From positions 1 to 64,000 of the forward strand of contig DF237034.1 of assembly GCA_000708835.1 (NCBI GenBank): a stretch of DNA of 64,000 bases. The letters run 5' to 3'. How positions within the stretch are numbered: position 1 is the first letter of the stretch; every line of letters begins with the position of its first letter. Positions 10,201 to 20,065 of this stretch are shown here, piece after piece. Below the pieces are notes generated by a model that was not told the origin of the DNA, searched no databases, and worked only from the letters and a program-made list of their open reading frames with translations. A program made the translations under genes and the position numbers. Origin of the DNA: Klebsormidium nitens. Taxonomy: Eukaryota; Streptophyta; Klebsormidiophyceae; Klebsormidiales; Klebsormidiaceae.

Positions 10201-12427
10201 NNNNNNNNNNNNNNNNNNNNNNNNNNNNNNNNNNNNNNNNNNNNNNNNNNNNNNNNNNNNNNNNNNNNNNNNNNNNNNNNNNNNNNNNNNNNNNNNNNNN
10301 NNNNNNNNNNNNNNNNNNNNNNNNNNNNNNNNNNNNNNNNNNNNNNNNNNNNNNNNNNNNNNNNNNNNNNNNNNNNNNNNNNNNNNNNNNNNNNNNNNNN
10401 NNNNNNNNNNNNNNNNNNNNNNNNNNNNNNNNNNNNNNNNNNNNNNNNNNNNNNNNNNNNNNCGACGACGAGCAGAGGCGGGCCGCCGCCAGGCAAGAAC
10501 GGTGAGCACGCGCCATATCTGAATTGAGGTTCGAAGACGTCATGAAAAGAAAAGCTGCGAATCTTAGCTGTCACATTAAGATTTTTCAGTTCATTTTTGA
10601 GCTGTCACTCTAAAAGGTATTTAGGCGCTTGGGTACGAGGAGCATTAGCAAGTTCGGAATGGGCATACTGCTCGTTGTTCATTGACATACCATGCCTGGT
10701 TGCTCTGCTCCAGCACTTTGACACGTGCCACGTGGTGCTGCGTGCAGGCAGGAGCTGCAGCAGGCGCGCAGCCGGCTGGCGGCGGCTGAAAGAGAACGGG
10801 ACGACGCGCGGGGCCTGGACGTCGCCACGTTTGATGCCCTGCGCCGTAGCACGCCCGCGGGTGGCCTCGCAGAGGACGCCGCGGGTCAGCCCTCGGCCCC
10901 CTCCAAGAGGACTCCCATTGCGGACCGAGCACGTGCCTCTTTGGATGAGCTCCAGCAGGCGACGTCGGCGGTGCGGGAGGGTCACCATGCCGCTGTGGCG
11001 GCGGAGGCGGCCGTGGGAGAGCTGGAGCGGCGGCAAGAGGAGGTGGCGGGGAAGCAGGACCCACACGCGGCGCAGAGGGACACGCTGGCACGCATGCACG
11101 CTGATGCGCAGGTGGGGCAGCGGCACAACAGTGTGTCGGCCAATGGGTCTCGGCACTGCCGGCAAAAGTGTCCACCCGTTGCCCGTTGCGTAGTATTAGC
11201 ATCAAGGAAGAAAGTACTCGGCCCGTGCAAAATCCACAACATTTCCTCTATAACTTTGTAGTCGAGGTCTTTCACAGCAGATGTCTCGCTTTGAAAGGCC
11301 GTTTGCTTCTGCAGCCGGTTTGTGCTTACGGATCTATCCTCGATTCCTCTGATACGTAAGGGGGAGGTTTGCTGGCCGCATCAGCCTCGTCCATTGCCGC
11401 TATCCAGGCGGAGCTAGCGGCGCGGGAGGCTGCCATCGGGACAGGCGAGGCGGAGGTGGGCGTGCTGCGCGCGGTGGAGGCCGCGGTGGGCCTGGCGGGC
11501 ATTCAGAGCTTCGTGCTGGAGGGCGCGCTCGCGGAGCTGGAGGCGCGCACGGCCGCGCTGCTGGACACGCTCTCGGGGGGGACGCTCGCGCTGCACCTTG
11601 CCGCCACGCGTGTCGGCAAAACCACCAAACGAGAGCAGGTCAGACCCGTCCAGATGCGCTCGCGGCAGAGCTTGGGATCACAGCGGATGCTGCGGAGTGC
11701 TGTAACTGCCAGTCCTTTGATAGCACACTGCGGATGCATGCCTTATCGTGCGCTCGGGCCAGCCTCTTGTAAGGAGGTTCTGGTCGCGATTTGCAAAACC
11801 GGGTTTTGCATTGCCGCTGGTTTTACCGACTTCGCTTCGGCTTGACCCGCTCCTCTTCCTACCGCCCGCTTCTCGCAGGAGAAGATCGACAAGGTGGTCC
11901 GCGTGCAGCTGGGCGACGGCCGCGTGGTGGACCGCTCAGTGCGCCAGCTCAGCGGCGGGGAGCGCCAGCGCGTCGCAGTCGCGCTCCAGCTCGCGTTCGC
12001 CGACTTCGCCGCGGAGCGCAGCGGCGTGCACTCCGACCTCGTCGTGCTCGACGAAGCCTTCCAGGTCAGCGTCACAGATGGGGCAGCCCAACGGCCTCCT
12101 AAACATCTGTCTCCACGTTGGTAGCAGCAGTCTCCTGACCAAACACTCTGTTGGAAGCTAGCATAGTCAACCCACAACTTTCCGAGCCGTCAAACGTGGC
12201 AGACAGGACTGTTGCGCAATTGTGTTGGACGGCTAACGCTATTTTTCGGCGTGTGCGTGCAGCACTTGGACACGGCGGGTCGGTCGCGCATGCTGGCCGT
12301 CCTGCGCGGGCTGGCGGCGGGCAGCGTGCTGGTGGTGAGCCAGGCCAACGGGGAGCTGGCCGGCATGTTCGACCTGGTCGACACCGTCGTGCGGGACGCG
12401 CGCACCGCCACCGTCGTCGTCACCTAG
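4204..12427 (+). CDS. Single-chain SbcD-SbcC (MRE11-RAD50-like) nuclease-ATPase
   Basis: Eighteen exons read in one frame through a calcineurin-like metallophosphoesterase and then an SMC/RAD50-type ATPase (about 1,230 aa from ATG 4381, 59 more from ATG 4204). Phosphoesterase motifs occur in order: FSDLHLSRR (4828), LGDFWHERG, PGNHDQ (5178-5197), AHID and GHYHRPH (5959-5979). The ATPase follows: LELEGYGPF, a P-loop SNGAGKTTL, long Glu/Ala/Arg-rich coiled coil, a CxxC zinc hook VVCERCLQPV (TGC at 9595 and 9604), ABC signature LSGGERQR (about 11948), Walker B DLVVLDEAF, and the final exon HLDTAGR. Exons: 4204/4381-4907, 5062-5197, 5463-5651, 5875-6084, 6307-6495, 6669-6755, 7085-7355, 7592-7633, 7831-8056, 8232-8316, 8512-8661, 8860-9176, 9514-9702, 9917-10501 (with gap), 10748-11111, 11408-11638, 11879-12064, 12263-12427. 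In the MRE11-RAD50/SbcCD family the two chains jointly process DNA ends. The Ser/Arg/Ala-rich leader suggests organelle import (inference). Exon 8860-9176 appears to lack one base. Fusion rather than two genes is inferred from continuous phase with no stop, poly-A region or new start between the halves. Confidence 0.85.
10012..10496 (+). repeat. Identical 34-bp direct repeat flanking the gap
   Basis: Positions 10012-10045 and 10463-10496 are the same 34 bases, encoding DDEQRRAAARQ. Merging the copies gives one exon, 9917 to the donor at 10502, that ends in phase 2 (CG|GTGAGC). The next exon at 10748 begins in the matching phase. The repeat is probably an assembly artefact rather than biological. 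Confidence 0.85.
10046..10462. other. Assembly gap (417 Ns) inside the coiled-coil exon
   Basis: A run of 417 N bases interrupts the exon beginning at 9917. The 34 bases before the gap (10012-10045) are identical to the 34 bases after it (10463-10496). This is typical of two contig ends that overlap but were not merged. Confidence 0.98.
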
Positions 12428-15400
12428 CATCCCGCCGCAGTGTGCAGCGGGGCAGCCCCGCGGGCATGTGAGCCCGCGAGCCTCCACGTAGGGCGACATA
12501 GCGAGAGATGCGGCTCGGCTGAGCTGCAGTCGAGCGGCATTAGAAGCCGCAGATGTAGAATGTAGATAGACTGCCTGCATTTTACAGCGAGTGATCGGAC
12601 TGATCAAATAGCCATACGCCACTTAAAGAGGTTGCGGAAGGTCGTTCTCGTTGAGGATGTTGCACGCCAATTGTTCGGCACTGACGTTCTGGGTGCCTGC
12701 AATATCAAACTATCGAAGGGAAAGTAACCAGCAAACTTGGAGAAGTCGCTGTAGAAAGAGGAATATATCGTCCGTTTGAAAACGCTGTAAAGGCTCGCAC
12801 TTGCGATTCCAAGTGCATTGCTTTTTAAATACTTTCAAGACGGCGCCAAAGCTACGGAAGGGAGTCACGGAAGTTGAAGCCAATTGTAACAACCTGCTCC
12901 GCCATTTTCCGAGCGCGCTCCAAGTGGGCTCCTTGAATCTGGGGTTCTTTCGCGGTGGCCAGCCTTCCTGCGTCGCCTCCAATTCTGGGTGTCATGTGCA
13001 CATTGACAGCGCTCAGTTGTATGACCGTGACGAAGCTTGATCTAGCAGGGGCCAGTTTTTCGGACTTGTAGGCTCAAATCTTTTGCAATGCGGGTGGTTC
13101 TAACACCCTCTTACGACAAATCTTTTGCCATTTTGCATATTCTTTCAGACCCGATTGTGCGTTGCACTCTGACTTCAGCCCACTGTAGCGATTCTGCACT
13201 GATGGACGTCACTTCCAGGACATACAATGGAGTTGTAAGCGACGTGAAGGGCAGCCACGAGTTTAGGTTCCATCTTGGGGCTGCCCAGTGAAACTGCATG
13301 TTCTGAAGTTTCAATCGCGAGGTTGACTCTGGATCCAGAGTGCGCGCAGAGACTTTGAACGGATGCGCTATCTTATAGACTCAGCTCTGGAAAAAAGATC
13401 CAAAATGGTTTTGGTGAAACTCCAAAACAGCAAAAATAATGTACCCTTAAAAAACAGACTGCGCCTAGAAAGATGACAAAGCCTTCGAACGTCTTTCTCA
13501 ACCACAATTATTCCGGATGTATCGGGCTCTTCAAGAGGCTCTCGAAGAAGTCCTGGCCGGTTATCAATATCGGTTTGATTAACTGACCGACAATGTCAGT
13601 CTGTACGAACGTATAGAGTCAAGAAGTGCGTGCCTGACTCCGGCCCTAGTACGGAGCGCTAAAAGGACCGTGTTCGTAGCTTTCATGCATGTGGTGGCCA
13701 ATTACCTTAGAGGCAACGGGCCCTGCGCGGGTTTCGATTGGTGCCCGAGACTCATCGCCATCCCCAGTGAAGCGAATGGAGACGCTTCTTCACTGATATA
13801 CTCGTCGACTTTTGCTTGGTGTGGGGCGGTCGCCCGTCTCCATTTCACATTCCTTTTCTTCAGGCCGGCTGCCCGCCCCTTGCTGGACCCAGATTCTGCA
13901 GCATCAGCTATTCCAGTAGTTGTAGCCGACGTTTCTTATGCGCTGCCCAGCCGCGTACGGCCGTGCAACAGAAGGTTGAGCTCGAGATTCGCGCTTCGAA
14001 AATGGGTTGCCGAGTGGACGTTCCCGCCTCGCGCATGCGACCGTGCGGCGAGTCGATAGCGAATCTTCTTCGCCAAACAAGTTTCCTACGAAAGTAGTCT
14101 CTTGCTTTGACGATCGGTGACGAAGCCACGAACAGCCTCCTGACAAAGAGCAGTGGGTCCTCCTTCTTTGAGGTCTTGCTCGACGCTCTGCGCCGGCCCT
14201 TCCAAAGTCTAAAATACTTCGACTGAGATCGAGTCTCCACCTTATCTTATCCACGCTTGCTTGGATGCGACGCGTGCATTTGCCGTGGTCTGAGGTGGCC
14301 GTTCACGTGAAGATTGGGACGAAGGGGCACCTGCATGCGCATGTCCACTTCCATGTGCATGCGAAGCTGCCCAAATGAAAGTTACTCCGCTTGTGGGCAG
14401 TAAGCTTCAGCTGAGCGCGGTCGCTGGTTGAACGAGCTCTCAGGATCGCGCGCGGAGCTGGAGTGCGCCCGCTGCAAAGAATCGTTGTCGATGCGGTGAG
14501 CACTTAAGGAGGGACTCGAACCAGGGTGTCTCCCTGGGGGCAGGCAGGCAGAGGTGTTAGCCGCAGCAATGTTTCCCTTAGCACAAGCGGAGGAGGCTCT
14601 GGTCTGATGGTGCTGCTCATGGTGACCTGTGGGCTCCATGACACGATGCCCAACATCAAAAAACTTGGCTACTTTTGGGGCCCACCGGCGGGATTGCTTT
14701 CCCTCTACTGCAGCCAGGATTTGGGTTCGCGCCTACTTGAGAACGTCGATGCCCGCGAGGAGCAGGCCACGGGCGTTTAGGTGAGCAAGCTGCACGGCCT
14801 AGGCTTGTGGCATTTCGGTCAGTTGAAGACGGAGATGGTGAGCACAACGAGGGGTGAAATATGTAGAAGGCACGCCTTGCTACGTGGGATCCACCCCTTT
14901 GTGCTGATAATCTCTCACAATATGCATCTCTCGGCAGTTGCGAATAATTGCTCAGAGCCGTCTAGCCTCCCCGCCTCTGTAGCAGAGCTTACCAAAAATG
15001 ACTTTACATCTTTGAACTTGTTGCTGCTGGTTAGAGATAGGTAATAGTCATTGGGAAAGCAGGAACTATTTCGAAACACTGGGAAAATTTTACGGATGCC
15101 CTAAAAATAAACCCCTTTGACAGGTCCAACTCACCAGGCTGGGTGTAATTAGGTGCTTCTTCTGTTACCACCCCGCAGAGAGGATTCCTTGACATCCTCT
15201 TATTGCTTTTGGCTTTGCCTCTCAATGAGGCTCCTGCAAGAGCGGGGCATTTGCGTAGTTTTGAGGGCTTCCTTCCTCTGTCCTTCGACCAACTGCCCGA
15301 AATGCTGCAGGGCCAGAGTTTTCAAACGAGATCCATTTCATCTGGCCTCCAGTTTCAGCCAACAATCTCCACTTTGAGTTTTCCTAACCTTTGAACCCCC

Positions 15401-15830
15401 GGGTAAAATTGTTTTCAGAAACATTAGAGTGGGCAACATCGCGGGTTCTAACAGAGCAGTTGACCGTTTCAGGCTGGTGATTGCGACAACCTGTGCAATG
15501 AACACTGCTATTGGAACGCCCGTGCTTAAAGAAACTGACTAAGAAGGGTGCCAGTGGGTCCGTCAGTGAAGAGCTTCCCTCTCTGTGGTCAATTGATTGA
15601 TGTCAGATCGTGCCACGTGAGAAGGGCCAGTGCTCAGAACTGTCAGCCTGTTTCTTTCATCTGCTTTCGCTGTTTTCCTAGTCACAGTCAGTTCTTCGCC
15701 CCTGCCACATAGGCCGACCCGTTGCTGCGATGCCCTGTAGGACCTGTTTCTAATGCCTTTTCCCCTCCCCTGTTTTTCAGAATAAGCTCCTGCAGCAGCC
15801 GCTGACAAAGGGGCTCACCTTCTCGCGGCT
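12428..15830. other. Long stretch without a supported gene
   Basis: About 3.4 kb separates the nuclease-ATPase gene from the homeodomain gene. Open frames are short, lack family motifs and do not assemble into an exon chain. The last part probably contains the promoter and 5' UTR of the homeodomain gene, including a plausible UTR intron acceptor (TTTTTCAG) ending at 15780. A tRNA-like T-loop motif near 14505 does not fold into a tRNA. Confidence 0.45.
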
Positions 15831-18800
15831 ATGGCCGACTCCACCGGGCTGCCTGACGTCCTCCAAAGCGCGGCCTGCTTGGCACCCCCCGACGCGCCTC
15901 TCGAGGGCCCTGCGGAGTGGAGCGTCAGCGAGGCATCATCGCACGAGGAGCACATACCGCAGACAGCCTTCCAGCCGGCCGGTGTCTCTTTCGAAGTGAG
16001 GCCCAACGAGGAACTGCCCCAGCAGTGGAGCCCGCCTTTCCAGCCGCTGCTGGCGGTGGGCCTGCCGCCCGCAGCGCAAGTCCTTGTGCCCGACTCGGGG
16101 GGCGTGGTGTGGCCGCCAGCGGGCTACTCGGCACCCCCAACGGAGGTGCGGCCCGCGGTGCTGGCGCACGACGAGGCGCGGGCGGCGGAGCTGCAGAAGG
16201 GGGCGGAGATCCTGGCCTTCTCGCAGCGGCTGGGCCTGCTGGACCTGCCCCTGCCGGAGGTGCCCGTGCCGGAGGGGCCCATCTTTGTGCCCACGGGGCC
16301 GCTGTTTGCGCACGGAGACTCAGACGAGAGCGGCGGGCGGGGGCTGCCAGACATGGAGCAGAGCCAGAGCCAGGGGAGCACTCCGCTGGAGGACAGGGCA
16401 CCCGGGCAGCATGCCGCGGAAACGGAAAGCGTCGACCTAGAACGGGCCACGCAGGAGGAGGCGTGCCCGATTGCCAAGCCTATCTCCATGGAGCCGCCTG
16501 AGGCCCAGTTCCAGAAGCCGGTCTACGTGGCAGCCACCGCGCGGCCGTCTGACGCCGGCGTGCGTGGCGCGGGGGCCTCGGCGGAGGCGGTGCTGGCGAG
16601 CCCGCCGAACGAGGTGGTGCCGGAGCTGGACGTGGCGCGGCTGCTGGGGCGGGGCGAGCTGGCGGACGACGAGCGCGTGCCCATCTGGAACCGCGCCGCG
16701 CAGCGCAAACTCACCGGCCGCTGCGGGCCCATGCGCAAGAACCTCAAGGCCTACCTGGACAAGGTGAGCGCGCGCGCCCACTAGGGGACGCAGCAGGTTT
16801 TTGCATCTGCAAGCAGCGCGTCTGCATGACCGAGCTGTGCAATCTGCATTTGTGTCCACCTCTGCTTCGTAAGCCGAGGGCGAAACGGCATCTTGAGAGA
16901 CAAAGCTGATCAGTGTTAAAACCTACTGCACCTGACTGGTTTCGTGTACCGGTGGGCTTCTTGCTTCGCACTGCTATCTTCTTCGCGAGTTGTGCTCACT
17001 TGTGTCGTGTTTCTTCCTCAGCACCCCGAGTGCGAGATCTACGACCACCAGCAGTCCGGCCAGTCCACCCCGGCACAGGCCCCCGCCGCCAAGCGACGCT
17101 CCGTGCAAACCGCACACCGGTCAGGCAGCCACAAGCGCGGGTCGGCCCAGGCTGAAGTGGAAGCCCCGAGCTCCTTTGTGCCGGGCAAGCGACGGGCTAC
17201 GCTGAGGGAGGGCTACTACCGGGCACTGCAGGATGGCAAGGTGGCGGGGGCCTCGGACTGGGGGGAGCAACCACGCGGTGAAGAGGGGAGGGGCTTTCCG
17301 TCAGGTACATAATGACGGCAGGCCATTAGTACACCTTCTTTACAGGGCTCCCGGTGCCAGAATTAGTTACCGTCTGCTTTGTGATCAAATTGCACGAGCG
17401 CTGTACAGGATGGAAGCAGTTCGAGATTCGAGGTTTAAGCTCGTCGAGACACTCCTCACAGGACCTTCACTGTTGAGATTCTGCAGACGTAGGTGGCGGA
17501 ACAAGACGACTGTGCATCTCTTCGCAGCGTGCTCGGAGTTGACTGTTGCACGATTGCAGGGCCCTCTTCTGACCGCGATGGCGGTGCACGTGGGCCGTCC
17601 GGCGGTGTCCCTGCCAGCCTGAGGCCCGAGCCGCGCGCGCTGTCTCCGCTCAGTGAGGTACCTGCGCGTTGGGACCTGGCCTGGGCCGCGTACGGCATGC
17701 CGCGCTCCTCGAACGGCTTCGTCAGCGAGCGCACGGAGAGAAACAGCGCACGTGATGGGGCGCAGCCGGAGCTGGAGGCAAGCCCATCGGGGGGACCGAA
17801 GAGCCGGGAGAGGAGCCCCCCCGGAGGAGGGGGCAAGAGGAAAAAGATGCCGCTGGAACAGACGGTGAGCCGGGCAGCCAGAGGGGCGAGAGCGCGGGGA
17901 GAGGTTGAAAGTCTAAAAATTTGACTTCGCGGATTAACGGCAGGGCATCTCACAAGCTGCAAACAACGAGCTTAATCTGCTTGGGTTCGTTCTGAGTATG
18001 TTTGTCCTGTACCTTCACAGGCAACGTCTAATGCTGCTATAAACACCAGGTAGAACGCAAGCCTTCCGGTGCCCCCGCTCGCCTGCCCGGATTCCCCGCT
18101 GTTGCTCTGAGCCTTCCTCCTGGCGTGCCTGGTTGCAGGCCGCTCTGCAGGCCCTGGCCGACTCGGTGGGGTGGAACAGCCTCAACATCGAGGCGCGCGC
18201 CGCCACCGCGCGGCTGTGCGCCGAGTTCGGCATGACCTTGGGCCAGGTCAAAAAGTGGTTCTCCAACCACCGCCCCAGGGTGAGCCTGCCGCCAGCAAAG
18301 ACCGCCTTCCAGTCGTATCTCTTTCTGGTCAGGAAACGCTTTGCTGGTCACTTGGTTTGAAAAAACGACCCTGTTGTCATTTCTTCTTTCTCGTGCAAGA
18401 GACACCTCAAAGAGGTGACAGAGCAGCACTGCAGCACATGCTCAACTCCAGCCAGCTACTTCAGTCACTGTTCGCTTAGTCACCCAACTCTCACCTTACT
18501 CATTTCTCGCAGGATTTTGCCTCTTTCAGCAGTCCTCGCACCCCCTTGGACGTGTACTCGTCCCGCCAGGAGGTCTTCCTCCGGCCGCCTCCTCGCTGGC
18601 CCAGCCCCACCCGGAGCGGCACTCCGCCCCCAGCCTCATCGCGGGGCGTCTCGCGCAGCCCCTCCCCCGTTCTGCATGCCCTGCTGCCCTCTGCCGCCTG
18701 CCAGGCACCCCGCTCAGGCTCGCTGCAGGAACCTCCGGCCAGCCTTCCGTCCCCGCCGCCCGCGCCGCTGAGGGCCCGCTCCCTCGGCCTGGGCTTCTCG

Positions 18801-19931
18801 CTGTCGGGCAGCCTGGGCCGCTCCCCGCAGGCGCTCGCGGAGGCCCCCAGCAGCGGCTCCCTCCAGGGCGCGCCCTTCTTCGCCTCGCCGGAGCTGCCCC
18901 CCAGCCCGGGCCTGCGTGGCAGCCTGCACGGCCCGCTGCCGCTCGACTTTCTCTCGCGCGAGTCCCCGCACGACCTGCTGGGCGCGCACCTCTCGCTGGG
19001 GCCGCCAGCCGACGAAGCGCTCCTCGCGGCCGCGCCCCTGCACGCGCACCTCAGCCTGGCCGCCAGCCAGGCCCCGACCTCCAGCCAGCCGCCCGCCGTC
19101 GCCCCGCCCTTCCACGGAGCTGGTCCCGAAGCGTCCGCGCCCTTCTTCGGAACACCCGCCGATGCCGCTGAGCTGGAGGAGGGAGAGCACACAGTGGTCG
19201 CAGAGGGACTCCACGAGGAGGAGACTGATGAGGGGGAGTGGGGGCACCAGGAAGAGGTTGAGACACGCACTAAAGAAGGCTGGTCCGCAGAGGTGGCAGG
19301 TAGGGCAGACGAGAGTGACGACCAGGACAGAGCGGGCAGGGCCCTCGGCGGTGCGGAGCGTGGGACAGCAGGCGCGCACAAGCGAGGCGGGAGCTTCGGC
19401 GGGTTCGATTTAGAGAGCAACGACGCGTCGGAGCTGGATGCGCTGATGGAGTGCGAGGAGGAGGCGGGGCAACGCAGGCTCACGCCCGAGGTTGACCACG
19501 GCAGACACGGCAGGCCAGCCCTGCGCGACACGGAAAAGGCCGGGGCGATAGCCAGAAGCTTCCAGCAGGCATTCACGGATCGGACGGTCCGGATGGCTTC
19601 CCTGGAAGCGAGCAGAAATGTGTCTCGCGGCTACCGATCCATGCGGCAGGAGACAGCAAGCGACACGTGGCAGGCGCCGGGGCGTCGTGACGAGGAACAA
19701 GCAAGAATCAGTCTGACGTCGTATCGGCTGAAGCTGCGGCGCGAGGTGCGGGAGAGGGTGCCGGTCGGGCGCAGTCCCAGCCCGTACAGCCTCGGAAGCA
19801 CGCTGCAGCGGTCGCGGCAGGCAGCGCTGGAGCAGCAGCGAGGGGGCGCGGCGCGCGCGGGGAGAACGGAGGAGCGGCACGGCGACGCGCGGCCCGCCCG
19901 GCAGGACAGCCCAGGCAAGCCGGAGCGCTGA
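15831..19931 (+). CDS. Homeodomain protein, putative transcription factor
   Basis: Phase-consistent exons are 15831-16763, 17022-17304, 17560-17864, 18139-18279 and 18513-19931, giving 1,026 aa if the stop at 19931 is used. A homeodomain spans about residues 497-556: a basic arm (KRKKMPLEQ), helices 1-2, then the recognition helix VKKWFSNHRPR encoded by the exon ending at 18279. The helix matches the homeobox WFxN(R/H)R pattern, with Ser at the usual variable position and His in place of the first Arg. An N-terminal block split by intron 1, KLTGRCGPMRKNLKAYLDK then HPECEIYDHQQ, looks conserved but I cannot name it. The long last exon is Ser/Pro-rich then Glu-rich, probably disordered. DNA binding in the nucleus is inferred. 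The gene may continue into the B3 exons that start 200 bases after this stop. Confidence 0.75.
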
Positions 19932-20065
19932 TGACGAGGCATTGCTCATGTTTGGACTTAGTCACATGCTGCTTCAATGCCTTTCACTTGACACACCAAT
20001 GAGGCTTTCACTGCTGCTTTACATTTGACAGCACTTTTGAAAATAGTTGCGTTCAAATCTGCATT

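Noticed and set aside
14490-14535. tRNA-like T-loop (GGTTCGAGTCC on the minus strand)
   Set aside because: The T-stem does not pair, and no matching acceptor, D or anticodon arms are found.
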